Shown: piece by piece, positions 32,569 to 44,869 of the stretch
Position numbering within the stretch: position 1 is the stretch's first letter
Layout: each line of letters opens with the position of its first letter
Position numbers and translations under genes: made by a program
The notes under the pieces: generated by a model
Databases searched by the model: none
What the model saw: only the letters and a program-made list of their open reading frames with translations
Told to the model about the DNA's origin: nothing
Assembly (NCBI GenBank): GCA_944472155.2
Contig: OX235271.1
Coordinates: 20,343,710-20,407,709, forward strand
Length of the DNA stretch: 64,000 nucleotides
Direction of reading: 5' to 3'
From: Trichobilharzia szidati
Lineage: Eukaryota; Platyhelminthes; Trematoda; Strigeidida; Schistosomatidae

Positions 32569-35500
32569 TTAATCAGTAAAGTGTACAAAACGGGCAGGTT
32601 TATTAACCTGTCTGCCACTACGAGTAATGCAAGGGGGAGGTAGCATTATTGGCACCTCTGGAGCTTTGGCGGTTTCTTGTTTGTCTGCTGAAGTCGCTGT
32701 TGGGATGTCGTCGCCATCTGTGTAAGCAGGTTTGAGTCTATCCACGGAGACCGTCATCTTTTTACCTTCTTTGCTCACTGTGAAATATTTTTCCGCGCGA
32801 TGCACTACTGGGTATGGGCCTTCATATGGAGGTTGTAGCCCTTTCCTGACGTTGTCGATCCGTATAAAGACAAATTTACAGGTTTGTAGATGGCTACTTA
32901 GGTTTTCTCTGCGGGGACATTGTCTCGGAGCTATTGGTTGAAGTTGTGACATTCGTCTGGTCAGTTGATCAGAAAACTCAGAAATATTCACATTTTGAGA
33001 GTCATGAGAGGATACTAGCTGTCCTGGCAGTGTTAAGGTAGTGCCGTAAACTAGTTGTGCGGGTGTACAACCAAGGTCCTCTTTAACAGTTGATCGTATG
33101 CTAAGTAAAATCAGAGGTAAGTATTCACTCCATTTAGATGCATCACTCTGTGCCATCAGGGAGCTTTTCAGTTGTCTGTGAAATCTTTCCACAAGACCAT
33201 TCGCTGCCGGATGGTAGGCTGTTGTGGAGATATGTTTAACTCCCAGGAGTCTCGTCAGTTCACGAAACAGCGTCGATTGGAATTGAGCACCTCGATCGGA
33301 TGTAATCGTAGTTGGTACACCGTAATTTGACACCCAGCGGTCGAGGAAAACCAAAGCAACATTTTCGGCCGATATATCGTTCAGGGGGCATGCAATAGCC
33401 CAACGAGTAAATCTATCAATGGCTGTCAGGATATGTGTATATCCTCTTGACGTTGGCAATGGTCCTACGATATCTATATGAACGTGCTGAAATCTCCTGT
33501 CCGGTAAATCGAACGTTTTTGGCGTTGTGATAGTGTGGCGATGTACTTTGGAGCGTTGGCATTGGAGACATTCTCGTGCCCATCTCCGAATGTCAGAGTT
33601 CATTTTAGGCCACACGAAACGTTCGCTGATGAGTCTGACGGTGGCACGTACTCCAGGGTGAGAGAGCGAATGTAAGTGGTCGAATAAAGCTCTTCGGCAT
33701 TGGAGAGGAACAAACGGACGATTAGTGCCGGTAGAGACATCACAAACTATAGTGGCATCTGATAAGAGAATAGGTACGTCCCTGAGCTGTAAGGAAGAGT
33801 TTTCGCGACACTTTCGAAGTTCTGAGTCGTTTCTTTGTAACTGAGCCATCCGGTCAAGACTGACGTCTACGGAAGTTTCAAGCTGGTGTATATCACCTCT
33901 TGAAAGAGAATCAGCTACCACGTTTGCGTCCCCTTTGATGTATTGTATGTCAGTTGAAAATTGGGAGATATAGTCTAACTGTCTGGCTTCTCTTGGGGAG
34001 TGTTTATCCAGCGAAGTGGTGAAAGCATAGCACAGAGGTTTGTGGTCAGTAAAAATAGTGAAATGACGACCCTGTAGTAAGTAACTGAAGTGTTTGACTG
34101 CTAGGTATATAGCCAACAATTCTCTCCCAAAAGTACTGTAACGTGTCTGAGCCGGTTCTAACCTCTTCGAAAAGAAAGCAAGTGGAGTAACGTCACCATT
34201 AATCTTCTGCTGTAACACCGCGCCCACAGCTACTTGTGAGGCATCTGTACACAAGATAAGGAATGCGTCGGGGTTGATGTGAGATAACATAGCGACTTTA
34301 GATAAAGCGTCTTTCGCGTTGCAGAAAGATTCATGTGCTTGCTCTGACCATTGAAATTTTTTAGGATCACTTTTAAGGAGATCGGTTAAAGGTTGGACGA
34401 TAGAGGCACACGAAGGAATAAAACGTCGATAGAAATTAAACATCCCCAAAAATTGTCGGACTTTCTTCAAGGAGTCTGGTTGGGGAAAGTTTTTGATTGT
34501 ATCTATCTTTTCCTCAGTAGGCCTGATTCCCTCGGCAGTTATGTAGTGTCCCAGAAATTGAATAGAAGAGGCACCGAAAATGCACTTCTTAGGATTTATA
34601 GCGACACCATACTGTTCGAAACGCTGAAACAAAGTGCTAAGATGAGTCTTATGTTCCTCTTCCGACTTGCTAGCAATTAGTACGTCGTCGATATAAACGA
34701 ATACAAAGTCAAGGCCCCGCGTGACTTGATCCATGAAGCGCTGAAAAGTTTGTGCAGCGTTTTTCAGCCCGAAAGGCATTCGTAGGAATTCAAACAAGCC
34801 AAAAGGTGTTATAATAGCTGTCTTCTCGATGTCCTCAGGAGCGACTGGTATCTGGTGATAAGCTCTGACTAAATCCACTTTGGAGAAAATAGTTTTACCT
34901 TGCAGTGTTAGAGAGAAATCATGCAAGTGCGGAATGGGATAACGATCTGGGACAGTGGCGTTATTCAAACGTCGGTAATCCCCACACGGTCGCCAATCAT
35001 GATCAGCTTTTGGTACCATATGTAATGGTGAGGACCAGGGACTGTTGGATGGCCGGATGATGCCCAATTGCATCATGTGTTCGAATTCAGCTTTGGCTGC
35101 TGCTAACTTGTCAGGTGGTAGTCGACGAGGACGTGCTCTGACGGGTTGACCAGTTGTGACAATTTTATGCGTGACAGAATGAGGAACATCTTCGATATTA
35201 TAAGATGGCTTTAAAATTTTTGGGAAACGATGCAGTAACGCAGAGAACATGCAGTCATCTGGCTTCTCGATGCATATGTTATAAACAGAGTAGTTTGAGA
35301 TGATTCCGTGGACTTGAAGCTGGGTGCAGTTATCAATCAGCTTTTTCTTGTTGACATCAACCAGCAGATTGAAATTGCTTAAAAAATCGGCACCCAATAT
35401 GGCATGACTAACATCAGCTACTATGAATATCCATGTAAATCGACGACGTAAACCAAAATCCAAAATAAGTGATTGTTCGCCGTAAGTCCGTATGCTAGTT

Positions 35501-35673
35501 TGGTTAGCTGCTCGAAGTGAGAGTTTTGCGGCTGTACTAGAAGATCGCCTGGAGAGTGAAGGAGGTATTACACTAACTTCGGCTCCTGTGTCTACCAGGA
35601 ATAATGTGCCTGTGATTTTGTCCTTCACGTAGAAAAGGCGACTTGAATGGTTGCCAGTAACAGCTGTCGCCAT
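32569..35673 (-). CDS. pol: gypsy Pol polyprotein: protease, reverse transcriptase, RNase H, integrase
   Basis: 1034 residues with no stop or frameshift. Retropepsin at residues ~15-100: [13 protein letters not shown], then ILGADFL. RT at ~170-400: [62 protein letters not shown] and the catalytic [12 protein letters not shown]. RNase H contains [27 protein letters not shown] and [11 protein letters not shown]. Integrase has an HHCC finger ([19 protein letters not shown]) and the DDE core [19 protein letters not shown] and [17 protein letters not shown] module ([17 protein letters not shown]) ends it. All catalytic residues are present. The ATG at 35673 overlaps the gag stop. Confidence 0.95.
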   Translation of the reverse strand: MATAVTGNHSSRLFYVKDKITGTLFLVDTGAEVSVIPPSLSRRSSSTAAKLSLRAANQTSIRTYGEQSLILDFGLRRRFTWIFIVADVSHAILGADFLSNFNLLVDVNKKKLIDNCTQLQVHGIISNYSVYNICIEKPDDCMFSALLHRFPKILKPSYNIEDVPHSVTHKIVTTGQPVRARPRRLPPDKLAAAKAEFEHMMQLGIIRPSNSPWSSPLHMVPKADHDWRPCGDYRRLNNATVPDRYPIPHLHDFSLTLQGKTIFSKVDLVRAYHQIPVAPEDIEKTAIITPFGLFEFLRMPFGLKNAAQTFQRFMDQVTRGLDFVFVYIDDVLIASKSEEEHKTHLSTLFQRFEQYGVAINPKKCIFGASSIQFLGHYITAEGIRPTEEKIDTIKNFPQPDSLKKVRQFLGMFNFYRRFIPSCASIVQPLTDLLKSDPKKFQWSEQAHESFCNAKDALSKVAMLSHINPDAFLILCTDASQVAVGAVLQQKINGDVTPLAFFSKRLEPAQTRYSTFGRELLAIYLAVKHFSYLLQGRHFTIFTDHKPLCYAFTTSLDKHSPREARQLDYISQFSTDIQYIKGDANVVADSLSRGDIHQLETSVDVSLDRMAQLQRNDSELRKCRENSSLQLRDVPILLSDATIVCDVSTGTNRPFVPLQCRRALFDHLHSLSHPGVRATVRLISERFVWPKMNSDIRRWARECLQCQRSKVHRHTITTPKTFDLPDRRFQHVHIDIVGPLPTSRGYTHILTAIDRFTRWAIACPLNDISAENVALVFLDRWVSNYGVPTTITSDRGAQFQSTLFRELTRLLGVKHISTTAYHPAANGLVERFHRQLKSSLMAQSDASKWSEYLPLILLSIRSTVKEDLGCTPAQLVYGTTLTLPGQLVSSHDSQNVNISEFSDQLTRRMSQLQPIAPRQCPRRENLSSHLQTCKFVFIRIDNVRKGLQPPYEGPYPVVHRAEKYFTVSKEGKKMTVSVDRLKPAYTDGDDIPTATSADKQETAKAPEVPIMLPPPCITRSGRQVNKPARFVHFTD

Positions 35674-36563
35674 CACTGTCTGGCTGGGGAGTTTCCCTGA
35701 GCCTGATTCTCTTCACTAAAGATGCACGGTTTCACACATTTCAGAGCATGACGTCCAAACTTCCTATGATACCAACATATATTGCTGTCCCTAGAAGACA
35801 TGCGGGAACGCTGTCGGGAGAGAGATCGTCTATGTGATGGTGACCTTGCTCGTGAACTCCACCTCTGGACTCGTCGACCAGATCTATTTGTTTCCAAATT
35901 GTCAATCCTTGCCGCTAAGTCTGCAATGGCGGCGAGTATTGGTGTGTCTGCCGTAGGTGTGGACTGAGATGGTGTTGCACTGTCAGATGCAATCTGACCT
36001 ATGGTGTTGTCTGATAAAACATCTACAATACTATCTGCCATTTCGCTTAGTGAGTCTAAATCATACGACTTTCCCGAAATGATTAAGATTTGTTGAACGT
36101 TTCTGGGTAAACGTTGCAACCACATTTGTCTCAGCACAACCTCATCAACTTTATGGTTTCCTATTAACTGGCGCATATGTCTAAGGAGCTGGGATGGTTT
36201 ACGCGCTCCTAGCTCGCAGCCTGTGAGTAATTGTTGGATCCTTTTCTCGTCTGACAAACTGGTCCGTTGTATAAGGAGAGCTTTAAGTTTTTCATATTGG
36301 TTTTCCGTAGGGGGGTTTTCGATGAAATCACTGATTTCCGTTAATACTGATGGGGGAAGTTCTGCCAGCACGACGCCATATTTGGCTATCTGAGATTTAA
36401 TACCCCGTGCTTCCAACAACGGCTCGACAACTCCAAACCAAATTCGTGGCTCTGCAAAGCCGTATTGTGGTAGCCGAAAATCAGATATGGCATTTATTGT
36501 GGCCTGTGCCTCGCTGCCAGAACTCTGTTCAGTTGATATACCGGGCTGAGTATGGGACGACAT
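35673..36563 (-). CDS. gag: gypsy Gag
   Basis: 296 residues from the ATG at 36563 ([13 protein letters not shown]); the open frame extends further 5' to 36686 but without an ATG before this one. The body resembles CsRn1-clade Gag: [16 protein letters not shown] (capsid start), [40 protein letters not shown] and [17 protein letters not shown]. Near the C-terminus an Arg/Ser-rich stretch precedes the zinc knuckle [18 protein letters not shown] (Cys-His-Cys-Cys). Gag assembles the particle that packages element RNA. The stop TGA overlaps the pol start (TGATG). Confidence 0.9.
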   Translation of the reverse strand: MSSHTQPGISTEQSSGSEAQATINAISDFRLPQYGFAEPRIWFGVVEPLLEARGIKSQIAKYGVVLAELPPSVLTEISDFIENPPTENQYEKLKALLIQRTSLSDEKRIQQLLTGCELGARKPSQLLRHMRQLIGNHKVDEVVLRQMWLQRLPRNVQQILIISGKSYDLDSLSEMADSIVDVLSDNTIGQIASDSATPSQSTPTADTPILAAIADLAARIDNLETNRSGRRVQRWSSRARSPSHRRSLSRQRSRMSSRDSNICWYHRKFGRHALKCVKPCIFSEENQAQGNSPARQ

Positions 36564-36688
36564 TATATGTGTGAGAATATTGGTACAAAGGGGAATACAA
36601 ATATGAGACCACCGACAAAAAATTGCAATGAAAGTACAAAATAGCAAAAATAAGTATAAAGATACGTGAAACAATCCGTGTTCCAAAA

Positions 36689-36699
36689 CGGGCTCACCA
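36689..36699 (-). promoter_or_regulatory. candidate primer-binding site
   Basis: TGGTGAGCCCG on the coding strand starts 6 bases after the 5' LTR. It resembles the tRNA-Trp type site of CsRn1-clade elements; the match was not checked against a tRNA. Confidence 0.6.
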
Positions 36700-36705
36700 A
36701 TTAAG

Positions 36706-37168
36706 TGTAGTGGACCTAGTAGCTAGGTAAGTATATAAACGCAATTAAAAGGAGAGAACAAGTACTAACAAATACGTATATATAAAATATTCGGTTCACT
36801 TAAGTTAATATACACAAAAAAAGGGACTGAGGTTATTTGAAGAAAACTATAACAGTCACAAAATACACAAATTATAGACGTACGAAATTATAGGAATGTA
36901 ATTGTCCTTCTCTTGATTATACAAATTCTCCACTACAACTTAGCGCTGTCAACCGTCGGAAGTCTCCACGTAGAGTAAGGCAGATAGGAGCGAAGTTCTC
37001 GAAGGGGCTGTGTCAACCAGTGCGAGACAGCGTTGGTCAGCAGATGTGCTGGGCGAGCAGCCGGAGAGAGGGCGAACGATTCGTTCCTTCCGCGCGGTTC
37101 AAGGTTTCAGGTTGAATTCCTTCTTTTTTCCGTGAACATATAATTTGATATGTTTTCAGGTCGCCACA
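36706..37168 (-). repeat. 5' LTR of the gypsy element
   Basis: 463 bp, matching the 3' LTR except at one position. Contains the promoter by family rule. Confidence 0.95.
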
Positions 37169-37172
37169 GTTA

Positions 37173-38894
37173 CAGCTTTCATTTTCTTTTCTCCTACGGA
37201 AAATACCACAGAGATGACTGCACACTTAAATTTAGCTAAAAAGGACGACGTATATGACTATTATACAATTCATTCCATAATTAACTTCCTTTTTGTGTCG
37301 CTCTCATTGCAATTTATAAATGCCAAGTTTGCCTAAATAAAGAAAAATGCATTCACACATCTGACTGCATTTAAGATATCACCTTGGTCTCAGTACTCTT
37401 TGAACGACACGGAGGACAACTTCATTCTCAACAAAACAGAGGCATAAATGCTGTTCTTACTTTAACCGACTTCACCCAAGTTCAGTAAAAAAATTCTCCG
37501 AATGGGAGATTCCTCTCCAGGATTACAATAATGCTATATTAATTCTGAACTACACGTCCATCATGCAGTCTGATGATATTTCCTGTGCTTAATAAACTTA
37601 GCGTGTGCCAAAGTGGTGCGGACAGTGCTTAAAACTTCCACTGGGCACTGAGCTAACGTCGGGTGTGGAGAAACAATGCTAGTCAGTGCTGAACCAGGGC
37701 TAAAAACGCTCAAGTGATGTTGAGAAAAATACCAGTAAGCGCTTAACTAACACGGATAAGGCAAAAAAAGTGTTATTTTGTGCAGAATATCAAGTCATTC
37801 TAGGATTTAGTCACTATAGAAAACAGGTTTTAGTTCAGAATTTGCGAGCTTTACTTCAGCATTAATGCAAGCTTGGTTTCGAAAAAATCAACAGATAGAC
37901 ACAAATCGCAAAGTGACTCAAATTAGTTCGTCTGCATACAATTGTTCATTCCAGGTCAACTGGTTAGAAAATCACTATTGCCAATCAATCACGTTTGGTA
38001 CCAAACAAGGTACCCAGTCGGAGAATCGGTTATATTCCGTTCGAAAGTCAGATAAGAACAAGTGGGCTACTTCTTGAAAACAAAATGCTAAATTGGAGAA
38101 AAGGTAGATAATTTGTTCATTTAGGATATGGGAAAAGTGGGCATACCAGTTAAGTGAACGATTGTCTGGACAAAATCAGTCCAATACGTCTCATTAGTTT
38201 AGATACAAGGGAAAAAGAGACTTGTGTGCGACTTTACGAATGTCCTCAGACTTTCTAAACAAGAACACACCATAACACTAGAAACAACCCACTCACGAGA
38301 GATGATTTAAATCTGGCGCCAGAAATTAACTATTAGCGTAATCGTTGCCTCAAAACAGAATTCAAATCCCCATTAAGGCCTCATTTGCCTCACAATAGGA
38401 ATTCAGTGCACCTGTCACTCTTATCAACAGCACTATTACCAAATGTTCTACCCTATGCTGCTGTTTTCACTATGTATACAGTGGATGATTACAGTTCCAC
38501 ATCCAATATCGTTTTTACTAGCTAGTATAAACCAATTTGATTTATTTGTGCTCGCCTCTTGATTGTGAGGTATAGGTCCCTGATCTTCGGTAAACTTCTG
38601 CGTAGCTCGTCCCGCCATTTGACTGTCGTAGCTTCGGTTGTCTGCAAAAGTAGTAGTGCTGGGATTAATTATATGTGGTTTGTAGCATGAGGTGTGTTAA
38701 GACTGTTATTACTGTGAATAGAGTTGATCCTTTCACCAGTTAGTCCTCCGGTATCGTCGTCAAAAGAAAAGAGATAATAATAATAGATATAAATAGTGAA
38801 GTTATTCAGACTAACAGACAGAGAAAAAATAAGAAAACGTAACAACAGTCAGCTGATTAAATTCGAAGAAAAATATGAATAATATATATGGGTA
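37173..38894. other. 1.7 kb unassigned region
   Basis: No motif-bearing ORF or known repeat seen. Confidence 0.4.
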
Positions 38895-38900
38895 ATAATG

Positions 38901-38934
<34 letters not shown>

Positions 38935-39000
38935 GGGTAGTTAAAGCTGTCAGGAGAGTAAGACGGGAGAGAATGTAAAGAAGTAAAACGACCAGTTTAA

Positions 39001-42000
39001 TTGTCTACCTTTGAATGGTATATGCGATTTTAAGGGGATAGGGCATTTGGATGAAGTACTTGTGTCTCTGCATGGTTGTCCAGCCTTCGCTCAAAGGCGA
39101 CCACAGACGGTGCCATAGCTACATCTGCCGGTAAGGAATTCCAGGGACGGCAAGCCCGAATGAAAAGAAGTGGGAGCGCACCCGGGTCCTTGCCCTTTGG
39201 TGAGCTATCCTTCTAGGATTTCCACGAAGGAGCCTATACTGCTCAATGGCAGAACACCTTTGTTTAGGTGATTCTGGTCGTTTGTTATTTTGTAGGCAGT
39301 AATTAAATCCCCCCTAAGACGACGGTAGCTAAATGTGAATAGGCCTTTCATCATATGGTTTGTTTCGGAGACCAACCACTCCTTTTGTTGCCCGTCGTTG
39401 GACTCTTACCAAGAGGTTGGAGTCTCTTCTAAGCAGTGGGGGTGCAATAATGTTATGCACTTCAAGGTGTGGTCTGATGTATGTTTCGTACAACCTTAGA
39501 AAGAGCTCAGGAGTGAGTGCACCTAACTGTGAATAAGTAAAGTATATGATCGCATATGCCCTCGCTACATCCCCCGTGTAATTTACGCTTGTGTCCATTT
39601 TCTCCGTTAGAACTAGACCTAAGTCATGTTCCGACGTTGTGCAGGACAAGCTTTCATTGCACAAAGTGCAACTTGCATTCTGCAGTCTACACGTGTGTAA
39701 CTTCACTACTTTGCACTTTTTCAGGTTGAAAGTCATGCCACTGGCCACCGCTCAGTCTTCCAGAAGCCTTAGATCTGCCTGCAGTCTATCTGAGCCCTCT
39801 ATATCTTCACGTCGTCAGCGTATAGAAGAGTCGGGCAGCTTAGACGGCATGGTAGATCATTGATAAAAATCAAAAGCATCAGTGGTCCTAAGATAGAACC
39901 CTGCGACACTCCTGATGACGAGCTGTGCCAAGATGTTCGGACTCGATTGACCTTAGTGCAAAATTGCCTTTCAGCTAGGTAGTCCTTCAGCCATGACAGA
40001 GGTGGCTTACCTATACCTGCCTGGCTTATTTTGTGTAGGAGGTCTTGGTGAACGGTGTCGAATGCCTTCTCAAAGTCTAGGAAGATCACATGGACTGGAA
40101 CATTCATATCCCAGAATGATGTCCAGTCGCCCCAAGCTGATAATAAGTTAGTGACGCAGGATCTCCTTTTCCTGAAACCGTGTTGGGCTTCATGGAGTAT
40201 TTTAGACCTATCCAGATATTCCCTGATGTGATCATCAATAATACTTTCCAGTACTTTCAATACCACTGGGAGTAGAGCTACTGGTCTATAACTGGTGGGA
40301 TTTTGCCTATCCCCACCCTTGGAGATCGGAGAAAGATGCTTCTTTTCCACTCCTTTGACAGTTTCCCCGATTCCATGGAGTGTTGGAACAAGTCGCACAA
40401 GAGCCTACAGAGAGCTTCGGTGCACTGTATCAGAACAGATAGCCTGATGTCGTCACAACCTGGGGACTTCCCAGGTGTCAGTCGCCGCAGCTTTCTCAGT
40501 ACTATTGCAGGGTTTATTTGGGGGGGGGTGGCTATTTGGTCTTCTCCTGTGAAATAGTGGTGCCACCATTTTGTTCCGTAACGGTAATACCCACATTGCT
40601 GTTTAGCTGTTACGCGAAGGCTAAACTGAATGTTTCAGCCATCTCCAGACTAGTGAGATACTGACCGTTTGGGCCTACTAAGGCGCATGCCCCCTGGTTG
40701 GTTGGTTTTCTTTCCGACATGAATCTGTACAAATTCTTCGGGTTTAGCGAGGTTAGCCTGGAATGACCTCCTGTCGCTCCTGACTCTTGCATTGCACCGG
40801 TTCCTGAGTTCCAGGTATGCATCATGGTCGTTCTGGCTTTTAGATATGCGCTACTTAAACCAAGCCTTCCACTTTGCTTGCAGAATACACTGCGTGCCTC
40901 TCTTTAACCATGATGACTTTCTTTTGGGCTGTGTTGTGACTAAAGGGACGGTATCCGAGATTACTGCATGAATAATCTTTTTTACCGCTTCCCAGTGTTC
41001 ATCCACAGACAGCTCATCCCATGCTAAGGGCCAGTCTGCATCGGACAAGGGCCTCCGCATTTCAGCATAGTCAGCCTTGCTATAACACAGATGTGGGTGC
41101 GTAGCGTCCCACTACAAGTGCTCACGGAGAACGAGGTCGAAACCTATGACTGCATGGTCACTACTTCCTAGAGGAGTCATGATCTGGACCTTTTCGACAA
41201 GTAGTTGGTCACTAGTTAGAATGTAGTCTAGTTTTGACGACTTTCCACTAGGGCCCCACCTAGTGTCGTCTCCAACATTCTCAGTCAGTCCCGCGTTCCG
41301 AATAGCTTGCAGTATATTTCGGCCGAATTTTCCCTTAGCATACCCCGAGCCAAGGTTCAGTGATGGGGCGTTGAAATCTCCAGCAATGGTGATTTGGTCA
41401 TAGCCCAAGTCTCGTATCCCTGTGATAGTGCTGAGCAGTAGCTGATTGTGCTCTGCCCCACAGGTGGGAGATCGGTAGATGCCACCAAGTAAATGCTTGG
41501 TGTGGCCTACGGTGAAATGACACCATTTGGAGTCTGTGAGTTCAATAAGTGATGGGTCCGTTGCGCGCACGCATTTATAATAATAATAATTTATATTTTC
41601 ATATAAACATAAATTTACATGAAAATGCATGCCATTTTTACAGGCACGATCAAGTATGATATAATGACAAATAGTGGATTGTCTACAAGTTAATAATGTT
41701 TGAACAGCTAAACATTTGATAGATATATAAATACACTCATTGTCTGACCCATGTGATATCATCATTGAATTAAACAATAGTCCTCTAGGATGCGCAGGAA
41801 AAGTATATGGCAACTCCCCCTCCTTCCTTATTACCCCTGTCTCTCCTGACCAAAACCATATCACCTATACTGATTTCATTATCGGCGATAGTGGGGGTTA
41901 GCCATGTTTCGGTGAGAATGATCATTTTCAGTTGTAGGTGTGCTTGGAGATTTCGGAGTTCACCTATTTTTCCTCTCAGTCCCCTCACATTGCTATATAG

Positions 42001-42150
42001 GCAGCTGACAGTGAGTCTTACAACCGCAGCGTGTTGTGGGGTAGTTGACGTGAAGCTGTCTGCTGGTAGGGGACTTAATGTTGGGACTAGTTGGCCAGTT
42101 CCGGTGGAACCGGCCCGTTGTGGTTTTTCCCATGGATTTAGGCAGGACAC
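39001..42150 (-). pseudogene. CR1-II ORF2: AP endonuclease and RT, several breaks
   Basis: The endonuclease starts CLYSNVRGLRGKIGELRNL and IILTETWLTP (42040-41870). The insertion at 41575-41815 interrupts it. It then continues LLGGIYRSP, IAGDFNAPSLN and GSSDHAVIGF (41550-41130) and reaches a stop at 41111. The linker lies in shifted frames (40851-41060, 40610-40825). RT at 40398-39799: NPTSYRPVALLPVVLKVLES, HGFRKRRSCVTNLL, IFLDFEKAFDTVHQDLL, SGVSQGSILGPLML and LLYADDVKI. The C-terminal part continues at 39748-39329 (MTFNLKKCKVVKLH, LYETYIRPHLE) and down to about 39001. The domains are CR1-like; at least three frame breaks make it non-functional. Confidence 0.85.
41575..41815 (-). mobile_element. 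CR1-I 3' end inserted in CR1-II
   Basis: Matches the last ~240 bp of the 3' ends at 43142-43380 and 55500-55746 (ACATGAAAATGCATGCCATT, ATAATACACTCATT-type, GTCCTC.AGG). Ends in a (TAA)n tail (41575-41592). The CR1-II endonuclease reading is continuous on either side. Strongly 5'-truncated copy. Confidence 0.85.
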
Positions 42151-43135
42151 TTGGGTGACACAGACTGTTATCCTCAGAACTGCATCGCTCGAGTGTCACT
42201 GAAGCTTGGGGACGTATTAAAGTCTCCGTTTGCTGCCTCCTCATGGTTCGAGGTCTGCTTTCGCAGCATCGGATGTGTCCTCCTATTTTCCCCTTGATTT
42301 CATACCACCGTTGAAGTGCTATGGCCAACTGCTCTGGGGAGTTGAATAGGACACTTAGCAGCTTTGGGGAGCTAATCAGTGTGAGATGAGCGGGGCGGAG
42401 TAGTTGGTAAACGGAGATGGCTCCAGAAGCGCCAAGGGCCATCTGAAACGACAGCCATCTCCACTGCTGTACGTCATGCATGTGTTTTTCACAGGCAGTG
42501 ACCGTTTCCAGCTCCGGAACACCGTGTACCACCATAGAGGTAGAAGGCAAAAGTTCCCGTGACTCCCTCGCCATTTGTCTGACAGCCCATGGTCTGTCTT
42601 GTCTCACCCTTATGTTCGAGCTTCTGTCGATGGCTAGTACCTGAGCCATCAATAGTACCTTCTCGGCCTCTTCGGCAGAGTCCCGTGTAACCCGTAATGG
42701 GGGTGGCTTACCTTGAGGTGTGTGGACACCCCTGTACAGCCCGCACAATTTCACTGAACTAATATTCAGACCTAGTTTATTGCACAGGTTGGACCACTGT
42801 TCCTGAACAAACAGGGCCCGCTGTTCAAGCAAGCTGTCCTTGCTCACGGGTACGTTAAAGAGGATGAGCGAATTAGACGGATTAACCTCAGACTTAGGTT
42901 TGGCCTTTGGCTTCTCGTATTCCTTTGCGGCATCAGCAACTTTAGGCTTCATAGGGTTCTGGTCAGCCTTTATTGTGTTGCCAAGCTTGCTTGTGGATGC
43001 AAGTGGCACCTCTCTAATTCTATCTTTCCTTGATGTTTTGGGTTCAACCTTTTGAATCTTCACCTTGTGAAAATTGGCATTTTCAGTCAGTAGGACTGGA
43101 GTGTCCTTCTTACTGTCTGTGCCAAGTTTTGGCAA
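41993..43135 (-). CDS. CR1-II ORF1 protein
   Basis: 380-codon frame from ATG at 43135 (MPKLGTDSKKDTP). Lys-rich N-terminus, then two similar-looking units beginning NSLILFNVPVSKDSLLEQR and STSMVVHGVPELETVTACE. Each fits the first strand and helix of an RRM-like fold, as in ORF1 proteins of many non-LTR elements that bind element RNA. The last ~60 residues overlap the endonuclease frame of ORF2 and read like out-of-frame sequence, so the true end may have been changed by a frameshift near 42200. Confidence 0.55.
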   Translation of the reverse strand: MPKLGTDSKKDTPVLLTENANFHKVKIQKVEPKTSRKDRIREVPLASTSKLGNTIKADQNPMKPKVADAAKEYEKPKAKPKSEVNPSNSLILFNVPVSKDSLLEQRALFVQEQWSNLCNKLGLNISSVKLCGLYRGVHTPQGKPPPLRVTRDSAEEAEKVLLMAQVLAIDRSSNIRVRQDRPWAVRQMARESRELLPSTSMVVHGVPELETVTACEKHMHDVQQWRWLSFQMALGASGAISVYQLLRPAHLTLISSPKLLSVLFNSPEQLAIALQRWYEIKGKIGGHIRCCESRPRTMRRQQTETLIRPQASVTLERCSSEDNSLCHPSVLPKSMGKTTTGRFHRNWPTSPNIKSPTSRQLHVNYPTTRCGCKTHCQLPI

Positions 43136-44869
43136 TGTTATTTTTTAATAATAATGTATTTCGTATAAATTTACAAATTTACATGAAAATGCATGCCATT
43201 TTTACAGGCACGATCAAGTATGATATAATATCAAATCGTAGATTGTCTACAAGTTAATCGTATTTCAACTGTTAAATATTCGATACATATAATACACTCA
43301 TTTTCTGAATTAGGCCGTATAGTTATTGAATTGTACAGTTGTCCTCCAGGTTGAGCGGGAAAATCGACTTCGTTCCGTTTTCATCCCGTGGTTGTAGGCA
43401 TACGATAACCAACCCATATTGAGGTAAGTACACCTTTTACAAGGGATTGGAATCTGTTTTAGAAAAATTAAAGTGCTGAGGTGAATCATTAAATTGTAAT
43501 GAAATAGGTAAGTGCAAGTATCATTAATAAATGCATTAATAAAGGAAACACCCTAGGGTAAAAACATTCATTTGCAATGTATAATGCTACAGATATATCA
43601 CAAACTATCATGATATCCACTTTTGGTTTTAATACAATTATCCTCATGCCAGTTGTTTTTATTTTATACCTTTTTGTGCATTTAGTGAACAACCGTACCC
43701 TTCAGAGAGTAGGAGTATAATAAGTAATGAAGAGCTATAAGATGTTAAGTTTAATGGAGTAAAATGAGGATCAAGTAAAGACGTTGTCAGAAAATAAATG
43801 AGATAAGACATTGTGGAGTGGTATGAAAAGATCTGACGATAGACAGCAAGTTAATTTATAAGATGCCCCATAAATCTGAGCAGATCCCACATGGTCGCAT
43901 CTCAACAATAGGCTGGGTGAATGGTATATATTTAAAGGTAGAAGCATGATCTGTCAAGGCGTTCATTGTTATCTTTTTCAAGATAAAGATTTAAGCCCTC
44001 CTAAAAATCAGAAATATCTCGAGCCTTCAAATTTTTTAATGCTGTTCCTGCAGAATGGGGCGATTCACTTTAGTGACCCCCACCATATCTACTGATCAGC
44101 TAACTCCACCCTCCCACCTTTTTTGATGTTAGGCTCTGAGACTATGATTATTATGGTTACCGCAAATATATTGCTTGGTACCAGACATGTTCGTACCCCA
44201 TATTCCATCTCCCTAGCTTTCTTAATGAGTGCTTCCAATAGGTCCCCGCGTACATCTTTATGAACATATTATATATGTATGCATGCGTCCTAATGAACAG
44301 ATTACTTTATAAGAAGTCAAAACCTTGAAGAATAACAAGAATAGGTTTTGTGAATAGTGGAGCAAGATTCAGCAGAACAATATAGTTAGGGTTCAATATA
44401 GGTAGTATGAACTGAAGGTAAGGTCGGTTGGCAGGACCAAGTGTACTAAATTATCATGACAATTTTATATATAGTAAACATTTGACATTGCAAAGTAACC
44501 TGTCTACATATATTATAAAAAGATATTAGCAGAACCAACAAAATTTCAGCATTTGGTTAACAATACTACAGAAAGTTAGTGAGTCTTACAGGTAGCCGTA
44601 AAGTAAATCAATCTATGTATAATAAGAGTGTAATCAGTGTTATAATTCGTATTATCAAAGAATACATTAGGCTCAAAAACTGAATGTTATAAGGGAAATA
44701 AGAGTGATAAACTAAGAGAACATTTGCTGCGTAAGTAATCATTTTAAGTATTTTAATGATAATCTAATTTCAAGTATTGAACATGCATAATTACTAAGTA
44801 TCATTAGGTTAGTCTAGGAACTAGTGTACGGTCTGTAGTTAAATATTGAAATGTCATGGTTTCACCACT

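Larger units (their letters stand above)
31480..37168 (-). mobile_element. complete Ty3/gypsy LTR retrotransposon (CsRn1-type), apparently young
   Basis: 5689 bp on the minus strand, bounded by 463-bp LTRs (36706-37168 upstream, 31480-31942 downstream) that start TGTGGCGACC and end CCACTACA on the coding strand. The target duplication is GTTA (31476-31479 and 37169-37172). A candidate primer-binding site, open gag, open pol and a polypurine tract are all in place. Only one difference between the LTRs was seen. The order protease-RT-RNase H-integrase places it in Ty3/gypsy. The Gag CHCC knuckle (CWYH...C...C) is the mark of the CsRn1 clade, to which Boudicca- and Saci-type fluke elements belong. 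No env is present. Confidence 0.95.
38895..43141 (-). mobile_element. CR1-II non-LTR retrotransposon, decayed
   Basis: Minus-strand element with ORF1 (41993-43135), a broken ORF2 (39001-42150) and a (TTA)n tail (AATAAT run on plus at 38895-38933). A CR1-I 3' end (41575-41815) is inserted in the endonuclease. Its 5' end abuts the tail of the CR1-I copy at 43142. Confidence 0.85.

Noticed and set aside
41993..42160. Last ~60 residues of CR1-II ORF1 as a zinc-rich tail
   Set aside because: They overlap the well-supported endonuclease frame and look like out-of-frame reading after a frameshift.
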